Position numbers and translations under genes: made by a program. Below are positions 1 through 12,440 of a stretch of 64,000 bases of DNA, piece by piece. Under the pieces are notes generated by a model. That model saw only the letters and a list, made by a program, of their open reading frames with translations, ran no database searches and was not told where the DNA came from. This DNA is from Vanilla planifolia (taxonomy: Eukaryota; Streptophyta; Magnoliopsida; Asparagales; Orchidaceae), in contig CM043874.1 in the NCBI GenBank assembly GCA_023846275.1, positions 25,331,630 to 25,395,629 of the forward strand. The letters run 5' to 3'. Positions within the stretch are counted from its first letter, which is position 1. Each line of letters begins with the position of its first letter.

Positions 1-2880
1 CATATAGGTGTAGAGTTATGAGAGGATAGAGAATCAATGCACAGAAATATTCATTCATCCACTTGTCATTTTTGATAGACATTGAAGAAGGCATGCCTTT
101 TATACAAGTTTTTGGTTGTAGTGATTCATATTATGAGTATAGATTCACTTGATATCTTAAAGAAAATGGATGATGGTGAGTGAATAATGAAAAAGAGATA
201 GAGCAAGTGATGTAGGACAAAAAGAGATTATTGATGATGGACATGTAGATGATGTAGTGGATGAAGAACAAGTAAAACTTGGACCACAAATGTATAGACA
301 AAGTGTTTATTACAAGCTTATCACATGATAGATGACATGGAAGCCCACATGAACCTAGTTTTGGGCCAACCCAAGAAGGTAATTTCAACCAACTAAAGAA
401 AATTATGAACCATCATTTTGTATACAAACATGAAGCTTTTAGAGTTTCCATTTAAATAGAAAATGGTGCTAGTAATTGATTATTTTATATGAATGGGTGT
501 TAATGGTTTGTTTCTTTGTTAAAGTAGGTTTTAGCAGAAGTTGGTAGATGAAATTATACAAGAGGCACATAAATATAGAACAGAAGAAATCTATTATTGG
601 TTTTGAGTTAGTCTCATTAAACTCTTGTTTGGTGGCTTGATTTTGGGTAGGATTTAATGGCTTGATTATGGGTAGAGTTTAGTGGCATCCCCTTTGTGAT
701 ATTTTGGTATGAATTGTAAGAAACACTTTGATTAGTGCTGTTCCTCCTTTCTTCATCCCTTTAATACATTTCCCTTTCTAATTGTTTGCACATCTCTTGC
801 ATTACCCATCCACACTATTCACACTTTGGTGAGTGTTATTATATTTCATCAAAAATTGTTCTTATATGATGTTCTATTCCTTTTAGATTTTAGATGTATT
901 GGAATGATAATCCATAATATCCCAAAGGTATATGGAAAAATATAATTTATAATTCAAAATCTTTTTAATTTTTATTTTTGGCATATTATTGTAAAAAAAT
1001 CATAATGATTGTGGTGTGGGTGACTTCTAAAGGTGGGAGGTAAATTTCATACATAAGGAAATAAAATATAGTGTATTTAAGGATAAACATTTGTTGAAAA
1101 CTAGATGGAATTTGATCATGAAATCAGAGGCTAAAACATGAAAATAATTACTAAAAATAGGTCAAAAAATGTAGAACTTATATAAAAGTAAAAAGCTTAA
1201 GGAATAGCTAATTTTAAAATTTGTTTAGTAAATTTTGTAATCCATATGACTTTGAAAAGGTAAATAATTCAAGTTCACATTACTTTTTAATCAAAGGATT
1301 ATTAAATATTTTAATAAATAACTTTTAATTATATTTCCTCAGTGTTTAAAACCAATAAATCACTAGATAAAAGGAGAGGTGCATCAAGTGAGTGGAGAAA
1401 TGCAGCTAGGAGGCTATGTCAGTTAAGAGGAACATATAAAGTAGAATCCTTACTAAAATTAGGAGGGGAAAAGATTGGATTGTAAAGCCCTCATCTAACC
1501 TAATAAAATGATATATAAAGAATAAAATAATAACATAAATGAATAATATTTGAAGACATACATATTTTCTTAGGTGTGGTCTTAACGGTAGGACAAAAAC
1601 CTAGATTAAACAATTGCCCTATAGATTTTTATAAAAACTAGGACATAAATTACCATTATTTAAATCATTAAAACAAAAGATCTACATATAGAAAACCATA
1701 TAGTAGAAAACCTACATCGATTCATAATATATAAAGAACAATGTGGTGATCCCCTTTCCCTTGTTCAGTGCCACATCATCTATTTCTTTGCCTTTTTTGT
1801 TTTGAAAACATATTTATTTCTTTATAGATATTAACATACAAAAATTATTTAAAAAATATGTGAATGATCAACTTCGAAAACCATTTTGAAATAAAATGAA
1901 ATTCATTTAAGATTCATTATAATGAAAGCTTATTTAAGACAAAAATTAAAGCAACATAACTATCTCATCTTTATTCTTAAAAAAACTAATTTTCATATAA
2001 GTCAATGGATACTACTCTAATACGTGTTCAACTATTGAGATATAAGAAAAGAGCTCATACACAAACTTGTACAACCACTAGAAAAAGAAAAAAAGACATC
2101 TTAGCCAAGTACTCATGATGTCATCTCTCACCTCCTTAGTAGTCTTGCATTGTGTTCTATTGTAACTAAAAAGTATTAGGCCAAATATTCGCTGAGCTAA
2201 CTATCGTTGATTTAGTGACAAAATCATGCATATATAAGTAAAAAAAATATACCTTAGGTTAAGCAATATGCTTGTCAATATTGTATAATTAACATGACAT
2301 AACATATGTTGGGCAATCAAAATAAATGCCAATTTCTTAGTAAATTCCTTTAAGTCTTCTCTTTTCATCATCTCTCTTATATTTTAATTCACTTAGAAAA
2401 TGGTCTTTATCATAATAGATTGGGTATATCTTTCTAGAATATTTCATTTTAAGTATAACAGTCCTAATGAATGGCTCCCTCGATTTATCTCCTGAACCTA
2501 TAATTTTAGAATAGTAGTCACCACTTTGAAAAATCATCTATATTTTTACATTGAAAATAATGGCTTCCCTTTTTCCAACCTTAGTTTTTACTCATTTTTC
2601 TTTACTTTTTTCTTTTTTTGATTCTTATATATCCTTTTTCATTTCTGGTCACCAAATTTTTGCTTTTGAATTCTAATACCCCTTGGTCATCCTTATATGT
2701 ATTTAGTTCCATGTCCCATTTACTTATAATAATATCTTCTGAGTTTCCACTTGAATAAGGACATATAATCTGTTCTTATATTAAATAGCCTATTCTCTTG
2801 ATTAAGATAGAAATTTGTTTCTTATATTTCTAAAAGTTTGTCTTCAATCTTTTTAACCTACTCATTTTTATCACAAAAAA
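1..2880. other. AT-rich non-coding stretch, nothing identified
   Basis: No reading frame here resembles a known protein, and the short open frames look like chance. A retrotransposon origin is likely from the surroundings: the antisense gypsy relic just to the right would have its integrase end here, but I could not read integrase motifs. Apart from a two-unit 25-bp repeat near 634 I see no structure. Confidence 0.4.
634..683. repeat. Two-copy 25-bp tandem repeat
   Basis: Two adjacent 25-bp units beginning GGCTTGATT (634-658 and 659-683) match at about 21 of 25 positions. They lie in a stretch of ordinary-looking non-coding DNA. Short tandem units of this kind are common in LTR U3 regions, but no LTR could be delimited here. 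Confidence 0.6.
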
Positions 2881-4560
2881 TTTTCAAAATCTTGTATTCA
2901 TTATGCCAATATTATTACATTGAAACTTCTTTTGTTAGAAATTGTGATTACAATAAGTTGTAGCAAATTCATCTCAATGCACAATTGTGTCTCTTATAAT
3001 TTAAGGTTGTAGCTATTCAAACTTTCCTTTCTACTTGAAGAGCCTACCACCACACTAACCTTTCTTGATTTTGGATGAAGATATATTTTAAGCATTGATG
3101 ATTTGAGTAAATATGAGCTTTTACTACAAACAATATTGCCTCCAAATCTTCAAGGCATAAAAAATAATCATTAATTCTAGATCATTCATAGGATAATATT
3201 TTTAATGAGATTTGAGTTTTTAAGAAGCAGAAGCTATGACCTTCTTAATTTAATAATAGTATTACCTATAGTCCTTGTAGTGATGCACCATGTGCTTGAA
3301 AGGCTAATAGCTTCTACTTTAATGTTTGAAAACTATCCTCGCACTTTTGATCCTAATTTTGGAGAATCACCTTATGTGTAAGACTTGTCAAAGGTATAAC
3401 AATTTGAGAAAATCTCTTGACAAACTTCTATAATATACTACCAATACTGAGAAAATTAAGATTTTGGTGGCATTAGTAGGACTTTTCATTCTATTATTGT
3501 TGTTACATTTTAAGCATTCACTTCCATGCCTTCAACATTAATGTCATAAAAAAATTAGAACTTTTTAGCTAAAAACTTCATTTTGAGAACATAGCATATA
3601 GTTGTCATTCCTTAAACCTTTGTGATATCATTCCTAAGTTTAGAGTATGCTTTCAAGCACTCCTAGAGTAGATGAGAATATCATCAATGAATACTATCAC
3701 AAAGCCTTCTAAAGATTGCCAAGACACTCATTCATGAGGTCCAAGAAAGAAGTTGGTGCATTTGTCAATCCAAATAGAAGCACTAAGAACTCATAATAGT
3801 TGTATTTGGTCTAAAACCATTAGCTCCTTGAAGTTGATCAAACAACTCATCTATCCATAGTAATGGGTAGTTATTCTTTATGATTATTTTGTTCATATCT
3901 CTATAGTCTTTGCACATATATAAACTCTCATTATTTTTCTTGACAAAGAGTATCAATGCTCCCTTAGGTGAAATATTTGATTTGATGAAACCTTTGTTCA
4001 GTAGTTCCTATAATTGGCACCCTAGCTCATATAATTTCATTGATGCCATCCAATATGATGTCTTGGATATTGGTTTTATTATAAGAATCAAATTTATAAT
4101 GAATTCAATCTCCTAATTTGGCGGTAAACTTGGTAAGTTTTTAGGAAAAACCTTTAGAGTGTTTACATATAACTAGCATATCTTGAAATCTTGGCTTTTC
4201 TTTAGTTGTACATTATATAGAATTTAAGTAACACTCACATTCCTTTTATAATAATTTCTTATCTTTTGTTGTTGATTTGAGTAGAACATTTCTTCCTTTA
4301 ACGAAATATAGGATGTGACACTCTGAAGTTTAACTTATATAGAAGAGTTGTAAACAAAATATATGTTTGAGCTTGTTTGGTTGGTCATTGGATTGTTTAA
4401 GCTTAAATCATTAATGAAAATCAAGTGAGAACCCATATTAACAAACACCGTTGTCTCACGTTTAGGAACCTCGCTTGTAAAATGTAGTTATGAAATGAAA
4501 TTCCTGTGTACCATTTATTCCCATCCATTATATGACTCAATAGAATGTTAATCCCTTTCA
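2880..4560 (-). pseudogene. Ty3/gypsy pol relic (RT to RNase H), copy A
   Basis: Read on the minus strand, conceptual translation with frameshifts gives a plant Ty3/gypsy reverse transcriptase followed by RNase H. From high to low coordinate I see the ELLNKGFIKS-type start of RT near 4,020, then SPKGALILFVKK, CKDYRDMNK and IDELFDQLQGA (about 3,830-3,970), the catalytic box FVIVFIDDILIYS (about 3,663-3,704), the thumb region, and an RNase H-like stretch with YPMNDLELM and YALKIWRQY (about 3,090-3,200). The segment between the DQLQGA block and the NAPTSF block is shortened, so part of the palm is deleted. Many stops make it non-functional. The family is certain; the lineage (Tekay/Del-like by resemblance) is inferred. 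Confidence 0.85.
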
Positions 4561-4899
4561 TAGAAAGAAGGGAATCCTTTTGATGAATTAGGTTTGCTCA
4601 AGTAAAACTTTTAATCTTTTGATTATCCTTATTTTGCATAAACACTCAAAAAGTAATTTAATATCTCTTTTTTTCTTGCTAATTTTATCATTATCATAAA
4701 ACCAAATATGTACTCATTTGCTACACTTATGATCCACTAGTGAATTTATATTATACTAAAATACAAGTACATAGGTTTCTTGAAATAAACCAATCAATTA
4801 GCTTAAGAAACTTTATTAAATTGGTTATATATGGAAATTTTGAAACCAAAATTGGATGCAATGGAAAGTAATGGCATAAACCCTTAGCACTAAGCAAGA

Positions 4900-5940
4900 A
4901 AGTAGAAACATCATAAATATCACTAGCAAGTCTATTGTGATTGCCACCTTTTGAGCATCCACAACTACATCTTCAACATTAATGACACATCCCAAAAATG
5001 TGACATTTTTTTTAGCTAAAAGCTATGATTTGAGAACTTTGCATATAGTTGTTGATCCTTAAACCTTTGTAGTACCATTTCTAAAGAGTAGATGAAAATG
5101 TCATTGATGAATAATATTACAAAGGATTCCAACTATTACTTGAACACTTTATTTGTTATGTTCACGAATAGTTATTGGTGTAATTATTAATCTTAACAAA
5201 AATACTGGGAACTCATAATGATCATATCTAGTTTGAAAAACTATTTTTGACATATCTTCTTCTCAAATCTTAAGTTGTTGATATCTAGATCTTAAGTTAA
5301 ATTTTAAGAATTTCTCAAATCTTTGAAGTTGATAGAATAACTCATCTATCCATGGTAACAAAAATATATGCATTATGTTAATTATATCCAACTTTTGGTA
5401 TTCTATTCACATGTATATATTCTTATACTTTTTGTTGACAAAGAGTACTGTCGATCCTCAAGGTGAAGTGCTTAGTATAATGAAACCTTTGTCTTATATT
5501 TCTTGTAATTGGTTCTTTGTTCTTATAGCTTTGTTGGTGCCATCGTGTATGGTAGTGTGGATATTGGTTCTATTCTAGGCACCAATAATGACTTCATTCC
5601 CTCAATTAAGTTAAAAGTCAAGTTAGACTTCAAGAAAAACCTTGGGGTATTTATATGCCATTAGCACATCTTCAAATCTTGACTCTTCTTGAGTTGTACA
5701 TTGTATAGAACTTAAGTACAACTCAACTCCTTTTATACTAATTTCTTAGCTTTTTGTTGTTGAAAAGAGTAGTGTTTTACTTCCTTATCAAAGTAGACTA
5801 TGTGAAATCTTGATTTTAACTTTCATATAAGAGTTATAAATGAAGAATCTATATATTTTAGCTTATTCGGGTGGTCATTGGATTGAAAAAGCTAATATTT
5901 ATGAGTCACTTGAAATAATAATATTTTTGAGTTTATATTG
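4900..5940 (-). pseudogene. Ty3/gypsy RT relic, copy B
   Basis: This is a second minus-strand gypsy RT fragment, clearly homologous to copy A at DNA level; for example, the stretch ending GGTGGTCATTGGATTG occurs in both, near 4,381 and 5,870. Recognisable pieces are DKGFI..STSP.GSTVLFVNKK (about 5,430-5,520), the ELFYQL-like block near 5,330, and a damaged catalytic box FVILFINDIFIYS (about 5,088-5,127), where the first Asp of the usual DD pair reads Asn. Stops interrupt every frame. Copies A and B lie in the same orientation with about 350 bp between them. They are either two insertions or a tandem duplication. Confidence 0.8.
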
Positions 5941-7194
5941 AAACATAAAACATTTTATGAAATTTTTTAGATTTTTTATTTAAGTATATCATTGGATAGA
6001 GCACTTTGAGCAAAATTTATTGGCAAGCATGTTGTAATTTTTAATGCTTAACTAGTTTTATTATGCATTTTTGAATTTTAAAGAAAAGGAAGGAATGATG
6101 ATCATTATATCCACACATGCAATGTGTCAATGAGCTTATGTCTTTATCATATTGTACAAATTTCATATTAATCTTGTGTGAAATTTTGTATTAAGTTATT
6201 TTAAGCTAGTTAATAGTTTAGATGATAATAATACAAACCTTATCACCATGATATTGTCTTTAATGACTATTATGATCTGAATCTTGAAAGTGTAACAATT
6301 ATTTTTGACTAATTTGGAAATCAGTTCTAGTCATTGGTTGTTCTAAATTTGTAATTGGGATTATGTTCAGTGTAAAGAAATATGTAATTTTAGAAAATAA
6401 AACAAATGATTAAAAATTACATGACTAATATTTTCAAGTAGAAAAACAAAGGTTAAGAAGTAAGATCTGCATTTCACTATTATTCTTATTATAATAATAG
6501 AATTGGTGTACATTTAATTTTTTTCATCAAATCTTGTTTTATGCTTGTAATTTGAATTTGCATAAGACTATGCAATAATACCTAAAAGAGGATTTGGGAT
6601 GTTAGATTTTTATAATGCTAAAATTCTTGAAGTTTAAATACTATAATACTTTATTATTTTTATTTTTTTTTGTCTCCTCTGAGCACTAGTTTTTGTAAAG
6701 ATTTACATTTATCTATTGTAACAAAAGAGAGTGATTTTGTTAGCTAAACGAGGTTGGGTTAACTAGGGGTTAACGTAGGAATTGATTAATCCTAACCACC
6801 TAAAAAATCTTTTTGTCCTTGCTTTTTTTTTCTTCTAAGTTTGCATATTTTTGCTAGTTACAATGGTTTACAATGGACAATCTTTAATTTATTTATTGTT
6901 AAGTTTAGCTTGGAGTTGTGTTTAAGTGTTCCTTGCATTGTTTATCATTAAAACCCTGATTTTATTTAAAAATTATTGAATTGAGTTGAACTTTTACAGG
7001 TTTTAGACCCAAGTAATTATTTTGTTGTTAATAGGTTGCTATAGTTTTTTTTTATTTTTGCTTCACATTTGGTGTTTTTGATTTGCTACAATATTTATAA
7101 GTTGTTGTAATCAAAATATTTCTTTTAATTGAAGAGATTATTGCAAAAAGATTTAAGTTTCACTTTTAAATACTTCAATTCAACCCCTTGTAGT
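5940..7194. other. Unidentified AT-rich spacer
   Basis: No coding similarity was seen. The last 30 bases (about 7,170-7,192) read CAATTCAACCCCTTGTAG. This resembles the end of a common plant repeat whose other strand carries a purine-rich 'gggggtgaattg' motif, also seen near 52,870. Immediately after it a gypsy RT fragment begins, so the boundary may be an insertion junction. Confidence 0.35.
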
Positions 7195-7560
7195 TTTTGC
7201 CATTCATGATTTATATCAACGACATCCTAATACATTCCAAGAATGCAGAGGAACATGTATCACATCTAAGCATGGTATTTTGAGATTAAAGAAGCATCAA
7301 TTATGTGCCTAATGTCTCAAATATGGCACTTAGTTATCTAGTGTTTCATTTTTTTAAAACGTGTTATAAGTGCTATAAAAGTATCTATGGATGCATAAAA
7401 GGTTGCTATAATTGTAGATTGACCTAAGCCAACTCATGTTATGGAAATTTGGAGTTTTTTAGTTTTAGCTAGGATTTTTTTAGGAAATTTGTGAAGGGAT
7501 TCTCACAACCGTTAATAAGGTTAAATCAAAATGAGGTTTCATTTTACTAAAACTAGGATT
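7195..7560 (+). pseudogene. Ty3/gypsy RT fragment, copy C
   Basis: Plus-strand translation starts abruptly at the RT catalytic box: MIYINDILIHSKNAEEHV (about 7,206-7,260), with Asn replacing the first Asp of the usual DD pair. The thumb region follows, then the connection motif VDxPKPTHVMEIWSFLVLA (about 7,410-7,470), as in plant gypsy pol. It ends near 7,560, where antisense copia sequence starts. Both ends look truncated, so this is a short relic. Confidence 0.75.
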
Positions 7561-7599
7561 GTGAAAATAATTTTCAAATGCTCAAAGACAAACTGACAT

Positions 7600-9460
7600 C
7601 AACAATAATTCTAGCTCTATCAATGAGTAATGAGGAATTTTATGGATACACTAGCAACAATAGTTCTTTTATATTTCTAAACGAGTGTAACATCAACTCT
7701 ACCTTTAGTAAAACTATTTATAATAAGAAAACCACATAATATATCATACCATACAATAAGGGCTTCTTTCAACCCAAATAATGTGTTCTTTAACTTATAA
7801 AGATGATATAACTTATCATGGACCTAAAAATTAAGAGATTGTTCTACATAAATCTCTTCATTGATATAAAATTTACAAAAGTACTTTTCGCATCCATTTT
7901 AAACAACTTCAAACTTTTGTAGAAAGCATAAGCTAAGCATAACCTAATGTAGTTACAAGTACAAGAGTTTATTCAACATCTATTCCTTCTTTAGCTATTA
8001 TCGTTATCTTATTTTTAGCAACTATGCCATTCTCATCTAACTTATTCTTAAATATCTATTTAGTTCCAATTAAGGAATGGTTAAAGGCTCTTAGGGTTAA
8101 CTCACAACTTCATTCCTCTGAAATCAGATAACCTCTTCATTCCTAGATAACAAATAAAACTCAACATACAAAGTTACTCAATAAATTTTAGTTCATAGCA
8201 TAATATAGATGTTGAATAGTTGAAGTTCGCTCTATTTCTAACTCCTTTCAAGTCTTCTAAAATTTGGTCATTAAGATAATCCTTATTAAACTTTCACTCT
8301 TTAAGAACTTAATTTCTTATTGATTCTTAGCTACCTCTATCTTATTTATATGCACTATTATCCTTAATACTTAATTTCTCAAAATCCTCATTAACTTCTT
8401 CCATGGTTCTTATATCATGTCTAATAGAAGAGGTCCCATCAAAAGATATATGCATATATTTTTCTATTAATTGATTTTTCTTATTATGCACCCTATATGA
8501 TCTACTGTTGAGTGAATATTCTAAGATACCTTCATCAAATTCTACATCTAACTTTCATAATTCATTCTTTCCATTGTTTAGATTATAACACTTATAATTG
8601 ATTACATGAAAATGGAAGATCTTAGGTTTCTAAGTTTATAATAATTAATAAAATCTAACTTTCAAAATTGGATAGGTAAATACATGATTCATATCATAGT
8701 ATGCTATACTAACTATCTCATCTCAAAATAATTAGGCACCTTATACTCATCAATCATGCTTCTATCCATGTCTACTAAATGTCTTATTCTTTCTTTCAAT
8801 AACTCCATTTTTCAATGATTTCTTTTGTGATGAAATAGTGTGAGTGATTCCATACTAAATGAAATCATCTATGAAAGGTCCATTCTTGAATTCTTTATCA
8901 TTATCACTACTAATTAAAAATATTGTCACTTTATATTTATTTTACATTTTTTTGATCAAATTAACAAAATATTCAAAGGAATCACTCTTTCTCCTAATAA
9001 GTAAAACTCATGTATATCTAGAGTAATCATCTACCACTACAAATTTATTCTTCTTCTTTTCTAAATTATAGGACTGAATAAATCCCAAAACATATAAATG
9101 AAGTGCCTAAAGGTCTTCTATTCAAAATGTCCTTCTTTGCTTTGAGGGGACCTTATTTTCTTACCAATTTGATAAGGACCACAAGTGTGTTCATAATTCC
9201 ATTGCAAATTAGGTAAACCACTATGTTATAAAAACTAATTTCTTCATAATTGAGTTACTTGTAAGACATAATCTCCTATGCAAAAGATTTACATCATTGA
9301 ATTGAGTAGTAAGGCATTTGATACCACTAACTTCTACATTCTTAAAGTCTTAAAATGTAAGTATTACTTCTCTTGGAGGCTATCATCAAGAGTTTATTTT
9401 TGCTAATTACATAATGCTTAGTATCAAAACTAGTTCTAAATCTAGAGTCACACAACTAAC
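7600..9460 (-). pseudogene. Ty1/copia integrase-RT coding relic
   Basis: On the minus strand the pieces run from high to low coordinate as follows. A GAG-pre-integrase end with HTCGPYQIGKKIRS lies near 9,150-9,190. The integrase core includes VVVDDYSRYT (about 9,010-9,046), SSDNDKEFKN (second acidic residue, about 8,888-8,916) and GVIERKNKT (catalytic Glu, about 8,782-8,808). RT includes GTK.IFKNKLDENG near 8,050, LFKMDAKSTFVNF (about 7,868-7,908) and LKNTLFGLKEALIVWYD (about 7,742-7,798). The catalytic YVDD box cannot be recognised, and many stops and frameshifts are present, so the copy is dead. Confidence 0.85.
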
Positions 9461-9669
9461 TTATGTTTAACAAGTTATATGATAACTTTGAATTAAGAAA
9501 AGGTGGAAGATGAAAGAAGGAAGGTAGCAATTTTGAAATTATGATTAATAGTAACATTGTGAATGATTATTATCCCTCTCTAGGCATAAGCCAGTACGTA
9601 CACTTTCTACTTAGCTACTACTTTTGTAATCTATTCTCAGGCCTCAAGGCTTGTAGCACCATCCTTTAG

Positions 9670-9800
9670 TAATGACAAGTCCTTGGTTTTTTATCATTTT
9701 GTTTCTTTTCTTGATTTGTTTTTCATCCATTCTAGATTCAATGACTTTCAAAGTGATCTCCTGATCATAGGCCCTCTTTTTAAGATTTGAAAACCATCAA
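9670..9800. repeat. Diverged direct duplication, left copy
   Basis: The stretch around 9,725-9,765 (TTCTAGATTCAAT... followed by GTGATCTCCTGATCA) is repeated in diverged form around 10,935-10,980, including TCATC.ATTCTAGATTCAAT. The left copy lies in the copia leader/gag region, the right copy just beyond the supposed LTR. It may mark a rearranged or duplicated piece of the copia element. Confidence 0.5.
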
Positions 9801-10507
9801 ATCTTTTTTGTTGAACTTATTTTTTGTCAAATCAAGTTCTGCCATTTTCTTCAAGAGGTTTGGGAGGACTTCGTCAATTCCCATGCATAAAAAATGAGAT
9901 TAATATCATCCTAATCTTTATCACTAATTATTTTATTAGTATTATTTAATCTAGAATTTTTCTTATTAAAAATAATTTCTTTTGGCTAATTTTCTTTTGA
10001 ATCCATCATAGAAAGGGATAGAGATTTTAGCACAATCTTAACTAATACTTATATTTGTTTGGTTAATAGAGCTACTTGTGTCTCTAAGTTTGATATTAAA
10101 TTAATTGATATAATCATTATGATTAAATTCACTTCAATCTCTTGATTTTTTTTGTGACTTGTTCTTCAACTATCTTCTTCTTTGAATATCTTATTGGCAT
10201 CAAATCAAAGTTTTTTGATACAAAAATTAATATGATCTATCTATAAGATATTCTCTTAATAAGCCCTCATTAGAAGATCTTGTTTTTTAGAGTAGTAGAA
10301 GCAGAATTGGAATCATGAAAATGGCTAAGAGAAAAGCATGAAAAAATGGAGAAGATAGTTATCACTACAAAAAGGATCGAATTTTCCAAAAGATTCCCTT
10401 CAAGGGATACTAAATTCACAAAGCTCTGATTCTTAAAATTTTTTGAATTGTTTGAATTATTTTGAATTAATTCTAAAATCTTTTTAATTAGTTTATATAC
10501 CTTCATA

Positions 10508-10520
10508 CCCTTTTATATAG
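10508..10520 (-). promoter_or_regulatory. TATA box of antisense copia LTR
   Basis: On the minus strand this reads CTATATAAAAGGG, a strong plant TATA box. It lies upstream, in element sense, of the copia coding relic. The GC-richer, CATG-rich DNA at 10,560-10,880 would then be its U3. The assignment rests on position and motif only. Confidence 0.5.
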
Positions 10521-10889
10521 TAGTTGAGATAAAAATTTTTTAATAATAAATGGGAAAATATGTGATTTTGACATGGAATTTAAAATTTCTAAAACTTTCG
10601 CAAATTTTGCACCTACCTACCCAGTCCGTGCATGCATGCACTATGCTGCATAGTTGCACAATCATGACAAGAGGTTTGTCCAAGTGCAAGGATATTTGTC
10701 CAATTACATGCTCATTAATCATGGTGGCATAGTAGGTGGTCGACTTGCACACTTGCACCACACATGTTTTTATTCTAAAAAAAAAATGCATGCCAATGCA
10801 CACTAGCATTCAACCTACACATAGCATGCTCTCCATGCAAATCCCAGCATGCAATCTTATAACTTATGGTTGATTGTTTATTTTTGTTC

Positions 10890-11000
10890 TTTTTTTTCAT
10901 TTTTTGTTGTTTTGTCTCCTTTGTTGATTTTCTTTTCATCAATTCTAGATTCAATTATTTTAGAAGTAATCTCTTAATCAAAAAGAGATCTCCAAAATAG
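10890..11000. repeat. Diverged direct duplication, right copy
   Basis: This is the partner of 9,670-9,800, in the same orientation about 1.2 kb away. Both copies share a T-rich run followed by TTCTAGATTCAAT and an AGTGATCTC-like word. Confidence 0.5.
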
Positions 11001-12440
11001 TTAGCCCCCCAAAGAGACACTTATTGGAAACTTTTCTCACTGACGATCAAACATGGAGGTGATTTACATTGCTTTCAACAAAATTTGTTTTTTAAGCTTG
11101 TCATAATGGAATTTCTAAACATTATTATGTCCTAATCAATCTCACTAGAAAGGAATACTATTTATGTTTCTAATACTATAGAGCTTAGAATATTACTAAT
11201 TTCTAAATGATGATTTTCAAATGCACCTCAACTTTTAGCTGAATATGGAATCATCTCTAGCACCAATTTGAGTTTCACTAAAACATCTTCTGATACACAT
11301 CTTCAATAAAGTGGCAATATACACTTTAGCTTTAGAAATAAGAACCCCATTGAAATTGGATGCTACTAAGATCAACCTAACCCAATTGAAGATTACTAGA
11401 AAAGGAGAGAACAATAATTGTTTAAGGCAAAACACTCAATATAACAATATTCCTAATTACAATCCAAACTACAGTAAGCAAGTTCACAACATTTTGCATT
11501 ATAAGCATAACAAAATAGCATCAAATCAAGACTAACAATAGAGACACTAAAAGTTCCAACTACTTTGGTAGAATAGAGTCCTCCTAAACCACTATTAAAT
11601 GACAAGCTAGTAAGGCAAGATGAAGAACTACTGCATTAAAATAAAAATTTTTCAGAAGGGGCTCCTTCACGCAAAGCATTCAACCATCAAATCTAATTCA
11701 CATCCTCTTCTTAGTATTAGAAGAAAGCGACAATAATATAGGCAATATCAAAAGAGCATTTAAGTAATCAAAACCTAATCACAACAAATGATACAAAACA
11801 TGAACACAAATCTAATAATGGATGACTATATCATACAAAACAAATCCCAAAGGAAAAGAAGATAAGAGGCTTTAGTCTCTATATTATCCTCGCATGAAAA
11901 ATTAAACCTTCAATTTGATTTGTAATCCCTTAAGAAATTTAGTGATGGTCTTCAAGAAAGAATTATAGACTTGAGGTTATTGTAACATAACAAGGAAGGT
12001 TTCACCCTAATGTTAAGCAAATGTTAAAAGAAAAAAAGTTAAATGGACAAGAGAATCCAAGTGGTCCAAAAGACACTCATAGAAGTTCTTGCATCATCCA
12101 AATTGTAGAACATGTGAATCAAAATGACTGACAACCTTATTTGGAATTTAAGGGGAGCAACAAATAAAAGCTCAGTTAAAATAAAAAACTTCTTATTTTC
12201 ACTACTAGAATAATGGCTCATAGAAATAAAATGTCCAAATTGACAAGAAATTTGGATTTTGGGAATTGTGTAGGACATATGTCCAAAAAAATATGGTTCC
12301 TATTTAAGAAAGAACTCACTTATCAAGTCATGTTGTACAATGAGCAATTAATTCATCTATCCTCATAATTAGATCAAATCTACTAATTGTACTTTAATTT
12401 ATGCTAATAATTTAATCATTATTAGTTTTGTACATGCTCA
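11000..12440 (+). other. Non-coding stretch upstream of a LINE relic
   Basis: I recognise no protein. The position, just before a LINE endonuclease fragment in the same orientation, suggests that part may be the 5' portion of that LINE (ORF1 or N-terminal endonuclease), now too decayed to read. Confidence 0.3.

Larger units (their letters stand above)
7560..10900 (-). mobile_element. Decayed antisense Ty1/copia element (SIRE-like by resemblance)
   Basis: A coherent minus-strand copia layout can be read from high to low coordinate: an LTR-like region with a TATA box at 10,508-10,520, a weak tRNA-Met-type primer-binding site near 10,212-10,223 (about 4 mismatches to the usual 12-mer), a leader and probable gag (10,200-9,480), integrase (9,460-8,700) and reverse transcriptase (8,080-7,600). 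The end beyond RT is missing, and the element stops against gypsy relic C. The integrase and RT wording (VVVDDYSR, FKNKLDENG, GLKEA..WYD) is closest to what I know of SIRE-type elements. Coding parts are secure, the LTR limits are approximate, and the primer-binding site is weak. Confidence 0.65.

Noticed and set aside
2337..2537. Charged 66-residue minus-strand frame
   Set aside because: It looked like a possible gag or integrase piece because of its Lys/Arg/Asp content, but no conserved motif could be matched.
10540..10809. Overlapping open frames on both strands (60-89 codons)
   Set aside because: They overlap each other in the GC-richer U3-like patch and have no motif; the patch is better read as LTR promoter DNA.
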